Assembly (NCBI GenBank): GCA_031404815.1
Contig: JANNIH010000152.1
Coordinates: 15,392-79,391, forward strand
Reading direction: 5' to 3'
DNA length: 64,000 nt
From: DASYKS01 sp031404815
Lineage (GTDB): Bacteria; Acidobacteriota; Thermoanaerobaculia; Multivoradales; UBA5704
A program made the translations under genes and the position numbers. Shown piece by piece: positions 1-6,660 of the stretch. Position 1 is the first letter of the stretch; each line of letters starts with the position of its first letter. The notes below the pieces were generated by a model that was given only the letters and a program-made list of their open reading frames with translations, did no database searches and was not told the origin of the DNA.

Positions 1-1620
1 ACGCGGGTCAACAATACGGGCGGCCCGTGCAATCCGACGCCGCCGAACATGATTCCACCGATCTTCGAATACACCCACGGCGTCCAGGTGCCGGGTTCGA
101 CCAGCTCGACGAGCTGCAACTCGATCACCGGCGGCGCCTTCGTGCCGAACGGCATTTGGCCGGCGAGCTTCGACAACGCCTATCTGTTCTCCGACTTCGT
201 CTGCGGCTGGATCTTCCGGGTCGCCGGGGCGAATACGAACGGACCGTTCACCATGGCGAGCGATTTTGCCACCAACCTCGGCGGCTCCTCGGCCGTGGCG
301 CTCCGCTTCGGCCCGTACCAGACTACCCAGGCGCTCTATTACACGACGTTTGCGGGCGGCGGCCAGGTGCGGCGGGTGCGCTACTCCCCCGCGGGCAACA
401 ACCCACCGAACGCGAGCTTCACCGCGAATCCGCTCGGCGGACCTGCGCCGCTGCTGGTGAACTTCGACGGCTCGGCCTCGACCGATCCGGACGCGGGCAA
501 TACGTTGACCTACTTCTGGACCTTCGGTGACGGGAGCCTAGAGACCTCGACCGCGATTCCGACCACCTCGCACAGCTACGCCGTGAACGGCGTCTACACC
601 GCGAGCCTGCGCGTGCGCGACAACAACTTCGCGTTCTCCGGGCCGATCACCCAACAGATCCAGGTCGGCAACACGCCGCCTGTGGCAACGATCGTGTCGC
701 CCACAGCGGCCAATCGCTTCTTCGTCGGCCAGACCATCACGCTCAACGGCTCCGGCACCGACACCCAGGACGGCACGCTGCCGGCCGGTTCGCTCTCCTG
801 GACCGTACGGCTGCACCACAACGAGCACACCCACCCGCTGCTCGGGCCGGTGACCGGCAACAACATCCAATTCACCGCGCCGTCCCCGGAGGACGTGCCG
901 GCGCTCGACACCAGCTTCGTCGAGATCGATCTGGTCGTCACCGACTCCGGCGGCCTCTCCGGCACGGCCCACCTCGATTTCCAGCCGAACCGGGTCGCGA
1001 CCACGTTTGCGACCAACCCGGCCGGCCTGCAGACCACGGTGAACGGCGTTGCGCTCACGGGTCCCACGACGATCAACGCGTGGCAGGCCTGGACGATGAA
1101 CGTCGACGCCACCTCGCCGCAGACGCTCGGTGCCACCAGCTACGGCTTCACCTCCTGGTCCGACGCCGGAGCGCAGTCGCACGCGATCGTGACCTCGGCG
1201 ACACCGGCCACCTTCACCGCGAATTTCACCGCGCTCGGCCCGGCGGCCCTCAACTACTTCACGCTCACCCCCTGCCGGTTGCTCGACACGCGGAACGCGA
1301 ACGGTACCTATGGCGGACCGGCGCTCGCCGCGAACAGCACACGCTCCTTTCTGGCGACGGGACAATGCGGCGTCCCCGCCCAAGCCAAAGCGATCGCCGT
1401 CAATCTGACCGTGGTCTCTCCGACGAACCTCGGCGGCTTGAGCCTCGGCCCCTCCGGCACGCCGGTCTCGAGCGTCTCGGCGATCAACTTCGCGGCCAAT
1501 CAGCTGCGCACCAACAACGCCGTGGTCACCCTGTCGGCCGGCGGCAGCTTCGACGTCTTCACCGCGCTCGTCTCCGGCTCCACCCATCTGGTGCTCGACG
1601 TGTTGGGGTACTTCGAGTAG
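1..1620 (+). CDS. Secreted PQQ-type sugar dehydrogenase-like protein with PKD domain (5' end outside window)
   Basis: The frame is open from base 1, so this is the 3' part of a longer gene; the first in-window ATG at 49 is probably internal. The opening residues (ITGGAFVPNGIWP, then YLFSDFVCGWIFRV) look like the last blades of a glucose/sorbosone dehydrogenase beta-propeller. A PKD domain follows at roughly bases 400-660 (FDGSASTDPDAG, YFWTFGDGS). Two further Ig-like or repeat regions follow, the first beginning PPVATIVSP and the second holding WSDAGAQSH. From about base 1255 comes a C-terminal module starting YFTLTPCRLLDTR and ending VLDVLGYFE, shared with two other large secreted proteins at 6661 and 27990. 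The likely role is an extracellular or surface-attached carbohydrate oxidoreductase. Substrate and cofactor cannot be settled because the catalytic half is missing. Confidence 0.8.
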   Translation, partial: TRVNNTGGPCNPTPPNMIPPIFEYTHGVQVPGSTSSTSCNSITGGAFVPNGIWPASFDNAYLFSDFVCGWIFRVAGANTNGPFTMASDFATNLGGSSAVALRFGPYQTTQALYYTTFAGGGQVRRVRYSPAGNNPPNASFTANPLGGPAPLLVNFDGSASTDPDAGNTLTYFWTFGDGSLETSTAIPTTSHSYAVNGVYTASLRVRDNNFAFSGPITQQIQVGNTPPVATIVSPTAANRFFVGQTITLNGSGTDTQDGTLPAGSLSWTVRLHHNEHTHPLLGPVTGNNIQFTAPSPEDVPALDTSFVEIDLVVTDSGGLSGTAHLDFQPNRVATTFATNPAGLQTTVNGVALTGPTTINAWQAWTMNVDATSPQTLGATSYGFTSWSDAGAQSHAIVTSATPATFTANFTALGPAALNYFTLTPCRLLDTRNANGTYGGPALAANSTRSFLATGQCGVPAQAKAIAVNLTVVSPTNLGGLSLGPSGTPVSSVSAINFAANQLRTNNAVVTLSAGGSFDVFTALVSGSTHLVLDVLGYFE

Positions 1621-1931
1621 GCGGCGCCTGCACAACAGCGGCGGGAGGGGGGGCAACGGAGGGGGGGTACCCCTCCCGCCCCGGGCAGAACCGCTTTCTT
1701 ACCGCAGGGATGGTGGAACCGTTGCAAACCCCTGTTCCGCAAAGTGGCCGTCGAAGCGAAGGCTCGATCGATCTTCCTTCGCCGCATCACTTCGACCAGA
1801 ACGAAGCTTGACGTCACCAGCTGTTCGTCCGACTCGATGAGCTTCCGCCAAACTACATCCGCCGTGGAGTGGTTCAGGTCGTCCGCGTCGAGCACGGCGA
1901 GCAGTGCGGAGGTGTCGAGGAAGACCGTCAC
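1500..1931 (-). pseudogene. Truncated VapC-type PIN-domain toxin
   Basis: The first 47 or so residues are a clear PIN-domain start: MTVFLDTSALLAVLDADD, with the first conserved metal-binding Asp in LDTSAL, running to SSFVLVE where family members continue with the first conserved Glu. After about base 1790 the sequence stops resembling a PIN domain. The open frame then runs antisense through the intergenic hairpin into the 3' end of the upstream gene before stopping. A VapC normally has 125-140 residues with later conserved acidic residues (typically Asp) near the middle and end, and none is recognisable here. The start codon overlaps the vapB stop (ATGA), the normal coupling of vapBC operons. 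I infer loss of the 3' two thirds by deletion, so the product is very unlikely to be an active RNase. Confidence 0.65.
1641..1679 (+). terminator. GC-rich hairpin after the sugar-dehydrogenase gene
   Basis: A ten-base perfect inverted repeat (GCGGGAGGGG at 1641-1650, CCCCTCCCGC at 1670-1679) starts 21 bases after the stop codon. It has no clear T-tract, so it may be a weak or factor-dependent terminator or an mRNA 3'-end stabiliser. It also sits in the antisense tail of the decayed vapC on the other strand. Confidence 0.4.
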
Positions 1932-2155
1932 TCCCCGAAAGCATCCGCCAGGTGGCGATCGTGTTGGGTCGAAAGATCGCCAAGGCCCGAGCGAAAACGA
2001 CCGCTCAGGTTCAATGCCCGACGACGCTCTTCGCCGCGGCGAGCCAGATCATCGACGCTGGACAGCACCAGGTCGGCTACCGAAATGCCTTGGGATCCGG
2101 CGATCTGTTCCAGGGCAACCCTTTGCGCTTCGGTCAGCTCGATTTGTAGGACCAT
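1928..2155 (-). CDS. VapB-like antitoxin of a broken toxin-antitoxin pair
   Basis: A 75-residue protein starting MVLQIELTEAQRVALEQIAG, then ISVADLVLSSVDDLARRGEE. The N-terminus has the strand-helix-helix pattern of ribbon-helix-helix antitoxins, and the C-terminal half is the charged tail that normally wraps the toxin. The ATG at 2153-2155 is chosen because the longer upstream frame runs through non-coding sequence that includes the reverse strand of a gene remnant. The stop overlaps the start of the truncated vapC by four bases. With the toxin broken, the protein may survive as an orphan DNA-binding repressor or as protection against related toxins. The family assignment rests on size, position and pattern only. 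Confidence 0.7.
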   Translation of the reverse strand: MVLQIELTEAQRVALEQIAGSQGISVADLVLSSVDDLARRGEERRRALNLSGRFRSGLGDLSTQHDRHLADAFGE

Positions 2156-2284
2156 AGATCTACCTCGCATCGAAACTCTAGCATCCCTATCACGACCGCT
2201 CCAACCGTGTGGAGCGCACGGATGTCCGGACCGCCGCGCTGCCCCCCACGCTCCGGCGGTCGGTGACGGTCGAGGGCTTCGCCA

Positions 2285-2387
2285 CGCCGTGGTCACCCTG
2301 TCGGCCGCTGGCAGCTTCGACGTCTTCACCGCCCTCCGCTCGGGCTCCCCCCATCTGGTGCTCGACGTGTTGGGGTACTTCCAGTAG
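2285..2387 (+). repeat. Second copy of the 3' end of the sugar-dehydrogenase gene (gene remnant)
   Basis: These 103 bases match 1518-1620 at all but about eight positions and include an in-frame stop; the decoded end is HLVLDVLGYFQ. Upstream of 2285 the similarity is lost. It is the last 33 codons of a former paralogue, now detached. The vapBC remnant lies exactly between the two copies. The rest of 2156-2614 holds no gene that I can support apart from the leader of the peptide gene at 2615. Confidence 0.75.
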
Positions 2388-2614
2388 GGAATCGAGAAGG
2401 GCGAATCGGGAATCCGGAACATATCGACTCGCCCTTCGTGCCTTCGCCGGAAGGCGCGGGGCGCCCCTCCCTGGCGCGGGCGGTCGTCGCGCTCGGCAGG
2501 CGCGTGGCCCCTTTCGTCTCCATTCTCCGCTTCTCCCATAGGAATTGCGGCGCTCAACCCGCGAGCATCCGGCCCGCTTCGGTCGGCGCCGTCCTACGGA
2601 AGAAGGAGATCTCT

Positions 2615-2818
2615 ATGCGCAAATCACTGAAGAAGCTCAGCCTCAGCCGAGAGACGGTCCGGACCCTCGAAGGCGGCATCGAGGGCGCCGTCGGAGGATC
2701 GACGGTCCCCGGCTGTGTCACCACGGGCTGCGCGACTCGCGCTTTCCCGTGCAAGAGCGCGAACCTGTGCGCCACCGTCGTGTTCCCTTGCGTGACGGCC
2801 ACGGGCTGTATTGGCTGA
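2615..2818 (+). CDS. Cys/Thr-rich RiPP precursor peptide (class I lanthipeptide-like leader)
   Basis: A 67-residue peptide behind a strong ribosome site (AAGGAG at 2603-2608, six bases before the ATG), which fixes the start inside a longer open frame. The leader reads MRKSLKKLSLSRETVRTLEG and ends near EGAVGGS. This is the basic KLxLSxETxRxL pattern with a double-glycine site seen in GG-type natural-product precursors of Bacteroidota and Acidobacteriota. The remaining 38 or so residues hold six Cys and many Thr/Ser, with the internal echoes FPCK and FPCV and the pairs CVTTGC and CVTATGC. Such cores can form (methyl)lanthionine rings or disulfides. No LanB/LanC, LanM, protease or exporter gene is nearby, so any maturation enzymes must be encoded elsewhere. 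Confidence 0.72.
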   Translation: MRKSLKKLSLSRETVRTLEGGIEGAVGGSTVPGCVTTGCATRAFPCKSANLCATVVFPCVTATGCIG

Positions 2819-2890
2819 TCCCCTGTTCGGGTTGAGCCTCAAGGTCGCCGGGCGCGGTGGAGCCGTGGCCCGGCGGGTCTTTGCATCCGA

Positions 2891-3184
2891 TCGGAGCCCC
2901 TGGGTCGTCCCGAGATTCTTGTGTGCCCAACGTAGCTGGATGTGCAAAGTTCGGAGATGAACCCGAACCTGACGAGGTTTTTCTCGGCCCCGGTGAAGAT
3001 TCTTGCTTGCCCATCGAAGATTCCGATCCGCCCGGCGTCGACCACCTCATCCCCGCCGGAGATTCTCGTGCGACTTCCTGCGGTTCTTGTGCGCCCGACG
3101 GAGATCGTCTCGTTCCCAGCGGAGCACTCCGCACGCCCTGAACAGAATCTTGCACAGAACCCGGGGGCCGCTTCAACAGCAAAC
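2891..3184. repeat. Degenerate 21-bp tandem array (about 14 units)
   Basis: Between the peptide gene and the AAA ATPase the sequence falls into consecutive 21-base units. From base 2912 the units start at 2912, 2933, 2954, 2975, 2996, 3017 and so on to 3164 with no insertions. The best conserved part of a unit is GAGATTCTTG followed by a GC-rich half such as TGCGCCCGACG. Because 21 is divisible by three, long open frames appear on both strands with a seven-residue echo (EDSCLPI, EDSDPPG, GDSRATS). I see no start signal or codon bias favouring a gene. The period equals two turns of B-DNA. A similar array lies at 27504-27901. Confidence 0.75.
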
Positions 3185-3228
3185 GGCGCCTTCTGTAGCA
3201 TCCGGTGGTGCAACGCCTGCCGATAGCG

Positions 3229-4350
3229 TCAGATCAAACCGGACAAGAAGAGCGTCGCCGGAGCCACCCGGATGCCTTCGGCGGAAACGTAGTCTTTGGT
3301 CCCTGTAGCGGAGATCTGCCAGGCGGCGCAACCCGGCGCGCGCGCGCGGAGGTAGCGCAAGCCGCGGTCGATCTCGGCATCCGCCCATTTGCACTCGACG
3401 AGCAAGATGGGGCGCCGCTCTTCGGTGACCACGAAGTCGACTTCGCGCCCATCGACATCGCGAAAGAAGCGCAGCTCCAACTCGCGACCCCGGGCGTCTT
3501 GCTCGAACTGCACCCACTTGAGCAAGTGGCTGGCGACCAGGTTCTCGAACCGTTGCGGCAGCTCGCGCACCAAGGTCCAGTCGAACTGGTAATGCTTCTG
3601 CTCCTTCTTGACCGCCCGAATCTTCGGCAGCCCGAGCGGCGACAGGCGGAAGATCGCAAACAACCGCTCCAGGATCGCGAGCCAATGGGTCGCCGTTTTG
3701 TGGCTGACCTCAAGATCTTCGCGCAGCGCATTGACCGACAGCGGCGAACCGACCAGCTCCGGCAAACGGAGCGCCATCTGCTCCAGGCGGCCGAGGTCCT
3801 GGACCCGTTCGAGCGCCCCGATCTCCTCGCGGATCAAGAGGTTCCGATACTCCCGCGACCAACGCTTCGCCTCGACCTCGGAGCCACCGAAGTAGGGCTC
3901 GGGGAACCCTCCGAGGGTGAGCAGCTCGCCGAGCTCCGCCGCCGTGGTCAAACCCAGCTCGGCCACCGACAGCGGATGGAGATGCAGCAGGTGGTAACGC
4001 CCCTGGAGCGAATCGCCCGAGTACCGGTAGAGGTCGAGCCGCGCACTCCCCGTGACGAGAATCCGCTGCCCCTCTCGCCGGCCGTCCCAGAGACCTTTCA
4101 GCAAATTGCGCCAGAGCCGGTATTTATGGATCTCGTCGAACGCCCAGAGCTCGCCTGGAGGCAGCTCGCGCTTCAAGATCCGCTCCCGCTGCTCCGGAAT
4201 GTCCCAGTTCAAATACCCCGCCGCCGCCCCGGGAAGCGACCGCGCGAGCGTGGTCTTCCCGACCTGGCGCGGCCCCGCCACGAAGACCATCTTCCGCGCC
4301 AGATCGCGTTCCACCTGCTCGGCCAGATACCGATGTTCCAAGAGACTCAC
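3229..4350 (-). CDS. AAA_14/DUF4143 ATP-binding protein
   Basis: A 373-residue protein of the standalone AAA_14-DUF4143 family. The N-terminal ATPase has the Walker A motif VAGPRQVGKTTLA (about residues 24-36), a Walker B WAFDEIHK, and the sensor-like LVTGSARLDLYRYSGDSLQGR. The middle has the typical ELLTLGGFPEP and a winged-helix-like stretch. The C-terminal DUF4143 part ends in a PD-(D/E)xK-like core, REVDFVV then ILLVECKWAD. Cellular roles of the family are poorly defined; a toxin- or DNA-linked role has been proposed. The start codon is GTG at 4348-4350. Two operator-like palindromes lie 16-70 bases upstream, suggesting autoregulation. It is transcribed alone and converges on the array at 2891. 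Confidence 0.88.
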   Translation of the reverse strand: MSLLEHRYLAEQVERDLARKMVFVAGPRQVGKTTLARSLPGAAAGYLNWDIPEQRERILKRELPPGELWAFDEIHKYRLWRNLLKGLWDGRREGQRILVTGSARLDLYRYSGDSLQGRYHLLHLHPLSVAELGLTTAAELGELLTLGGFPEPYFGGSEVEAKRWSREYRNLLIREEIGALERVQDLGRLEQMALRLPELVGSPLSVNALREDLEVSHKTATHWLAILERLFAIFRLSPLGLPKIRAVKKEQKHYQFDWTLVRELPQRFENLVASHLLKWVQFEQDARGRELELRFFRDVDGREVDFVVTEERRPILLVECKWADAEIDRGLRYLRARAPGCAAWQISATGTKDYVSAEGIRVAPATLFLSGLI

Positions 4351-4366
4351 GGCAAAATGCTGCCAG

Positions 4367-4420
4367 TTTTTTCACCCAGGGTCAAAAAAAGTCGCGAGTG
4401 TTTTCGCCCACGGGTGAAAA
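4367..4420. promoter_or_regulatory. Pair of near-palindromic operator-like sites
   Basis: Two related imperfect palindromes precede the ATPase gene. The first, 4367-4389, is TTTTTTCACCC, one A, then GGGTCAAAAAA. The second, 4401-4420, is TTTTCGCCCA followed by CGGGTGAAAA. Their centres are about 32 bases apart, near three helical turns, so bound dimers would sit on the same face. Both fit a T-tract, CrCCC, GGGTG, A-tract pattern. They most probably control the minus-strand ATPase gene that starts at 4350. Confidence 0.5.
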
Positions 4421-4468
4421 CAACGGCGGTCGTGGCGGCCCTACACCTACCGTAGGGGAAGAAACGCC

Positions 4469-5485
4469 CTATTCATCCCTCCGGCGCTCGGCGGATTCGG
4501 CCGAGCCGGGGCTCGACGTTCCCGAGACCGGCGCTCCACCTCGATCGGGTGAACGGGCCGGCACGACCAGCTGCAGCGCCTGCTCCGCCCGGCGGAGCGT
4601 GACGCTGTGGCCGCCCAAGAATTCGAGCGCGTCACTTTCGATGCCGTCGGCGAAGATCGCCCCCCCTTCGGCCATCTCGGAGTGGAGAACCAGCCGGTCG
4701 CCCGGGGCAAGCAGGCCGAAGTCGAGCGTGGCGCCGGTCGAGACCGAGGGGAAGGGTTCGCGGACCATCCAGGCGAGGCGCGGGTCGGTGGCTTTGGGCA
4801 GCTTCTTGTTGACCTTGCGCTGCTCGCAGATCGAGCGCGCCCAGCCGGTCGCGCCGGTGCCGGTGGCACAGAGGACCCCGGAAGAGGAATGGCGCTCGGT
4901 TTGGCGGCCGACCTCGATCCGGTAGCGCGCCGACTGGTGGGTGCGGTGCCCCACGAACACCTCGTTGAGCGCCAGCAGCCGCTGGCCGTCTTCCCGCTCG
5001 GCGAGCGCCATCGTGCGCGCCTCGACCGCGAAGCCGGTGCCTGGGCCGTCGGTTCCGGCCGAGGCCCAATCGAGCAGCTTCTTGGCCGCGCCGGGCGGAT
5101 GGCGGCAGAGCACGCCGTCGAACCGCTCGGGGTCGGAGTTGATGCCGATCACCCGTTGGCCCGAGAGGTACTTGGCGACGTTGGCGACCAGGCCATCTTG
5201 ACCGACCACCAGGATCAGATCGTCGGGCGCGAAGAGAAACCGGTCGAGATCGTCGCGATCGATGCGCAGCCGGCGCTGGTCGGCGGGGATCGCCCCTTCG
5301 ACCGCTCCGTAGGCGGCGACAAAGCGGTCGTGCGCCTCTTGGTGATAGCCGATCTCCTGGCCGCGCGAACGGAGGTAGAAGCGTACCTGGTCGAGCGTGC
5401 CGCGCGATTCGCGCAACCCTTCGAGCGAGGTCTTGCGGGTCACCAGCACGACGCGCGGCCGGCTGCGGGCTGCCGTTTTGGCCAC
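4469..5485 (-). CDS. NAD-kinase-like protein with altered GGDG motif
   Basis: A 338-residue member of the NAD kinase/diacylglycerol-kinase-like fold. Recognisable family blocks are LILVVGQDGLVANVAKYLSG (about residues 90-109), VIGINSDPERFDGVL, LNEVFVGHRTHQSARYRI (the NE/D substrate block) and SSGVLCATGTGATGW. The normally invariant GGDGT nucleotide loop is GQDGL here. The Asp is kept but one Gly and the Thr are changed, so activity on NAD is not assured. The C-terminal 25 residues are low-complexity and charged. It lies seven bases downstream of the SPFH gene, so the two are probably one transcript. It could be a sugar kinase-like or regulatory relative of NadK. Confidence 0.75.
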   Translation of the reverse strand: MAKTAARSRPRVVLVTRKTSLEGLRESRGTLDQVRFYLRSRGQEIGYHQEAHDRFVAAYGAVEGAIPADQRRLRIDRDDLDRFLFAPDDLILVVGQDGLVANVAKYLSGQRVIGINSDPERFDGVLCRHPPGAAKKLLDWASAGTDGPGTGFAVEARTMALAEREDGQRLLALNEVFVGHRTHQSARYRIEVGRQTERHSSSGVLCATGTGATGWARSICEQRKVNKKLPKATDPRLAWMVREPFPSVSTGATLDFGLLAPGDRLVLHSEMAEGGAIFADGIESDALEFLGGHSVTLRRAEQALQLVVPARSPDRGGAPVSGTSSPGSAESAERRRDE

Positions 5486-5492
5486 GGGCGGG

Positions 5493-6533
5493 CTAATCCC
5501 CGGACTTGCCCAGAGCGAAGCGCTGGACCAGATCGCCGAGCAGGTCGGGCGTGATGTTCAGGTGCTCGATCGACTCGATCTTTCCCGCAAACTCCTGGAG
5601 CGCGAAACCGAGCAGGACGGAGGGCGGCGCGCCCGACCAGATCTCGGCCCGCCGCGCCTCGGCGGCGAGCTCCGTGTCGAGCAGCAGGCGCTTCGCTTCG
5701 GTCTCGCCCACCGCGCGGGTCTTGGCGTCGCGCGCGGCCGCCTCGGCGGCGATCCCGTCGCGCTCGGCTTGGGACTCGATGGCGAGCCGCTGCGCCCCGG
5801 CGTCCTCGCGCACCGAGAGCAGTCGGTTCGACGCCTCTTGGCGGATCAGCTCTTCCTGGCGGCGCGCCAGCTCGACTTCGGTCGCCAGCTCGTTCTCTTT
5901 GATCGCGCGCTCTTTTTCAACCGCCATCGCGCGGCGCTGGAACGTCGCCTCGTCGGCCTTCTGCTGGATCGCCTCGCGGGTCGGCGTCTGCAGTGCCTTT
6001 TCGATCTCCGCATTCGGCACCACCTGATCGACCTGGACGCTGACCAGCGCGAGCCCCATCTCCGCGGCTTCGACGTTGCCGCGCAATGCCGGATCGAGCG
6101 CGGCACGGATCGAGGCGGCGCCCGCGCGCACCGCGTCGACCAGAGGCTGGCGCATCAACGTCTCGCGCACCGGCTCTTGCGCCCAACGCGACCAGAGGCC
6201 GGCGAGCCGTTCGAGCGGCTGTTCGAGCCAGGCGCCGTTGCCCAAGCCGATCGTGAAGTTGATCCGCCGGCCGGCCTTCTCGGCATCGACCACGCGATAG
6301 GCGAGGGTGATCTGCACCGCGATCTCTTGCAGGTCGGCCGAGCGCTCGCGCAGCATGAACGTGCTCGCGATGTCCTCGACCGGCACTTGCAGCACCGCGG
6401 CCGACAGCGGATGGAACCAGTATGCGATGCCCGGTCCGCTGCGCGCCAACTTGCCGCGCCGGAAATGCAGGATCGTCTGGTTCGGCTCCGCCCGCAGGTG
6501 GCGGAGAAAGAGAAAGCGGCTGATCTGGGCCAT
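5493..6533 (-). CDS. SPFH/band-7 domain protein
   Basis: 346 residues from the ATG at 6531-6533, chosen over an upstream frame because the SPFH fold begins at MAQISRFLFLRHLRAEPNQT. The N-terminal two thirds match band-7/stomatin-like proteins (FRRGKLARSGPGIAYWFHPL, VPVEDIASTF, ALVSVQVDQVVPNAEIEKAL). From about residue 200 a long Glu/Ala/Arg-rich coiled coil follows (QQKADEATFQRRAMAVEKER and onward). There is no clear transmembrane segment, so membrane association would be peripheral. It probably acts as a membrane-microdomain or protease-scaffold protein. It is the first gene of a two-gene operon with the NAD-kinase-like protein. Confidence 0.85.
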   Translation of the reverse strand: MAQISRFLFLRHLRAEPNQTILHFRRGKLARSGPGIAYWFHPLSAAVLQVPVEDIASTFMLRERSADLQEIAVQITLAYRVVDAEKAGRRINFTIGLGNGAWLEQPLERLAGLWSRWAQEPVRETLMRQPLVDAVRAGAASIRAALDPALRGNVEAAEMGLALVSVQVDQVVPNAEIEKALQTPTREAIQQKADEATFQRRAMAVEKERAIKENELATEVELARRQEELIRQEASNRLLSVREDAGAQRLAIESQAERDGIAAEAAARDAKTRAVGETEAKRLLLDTELAAEARRAEIWSGAPPSVLLGFALQEFAGKIESIEHLNITPDLLGDLVQRFALGKSGD

Positions 6534-6660
6534 CGGTCGGTGCTCCCACGAGAGATTTAACGCCAAGAATAGCGTAGAGGTGAGATCTGCCCACCCCTCG
6601 AATGGCCTGCACGGATAAGATCGGGCACCGACCACCCCCTCTTCCGGACTGCGAGCCCCG

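Noticed and set aside
2718..3226. Long open frames on both strands across the first 21-bp array
   Set aside because: They arise because the repeat period is a multiple of three and the DNA is GC-rich. No start signal, codon bias or homology supports a gene.
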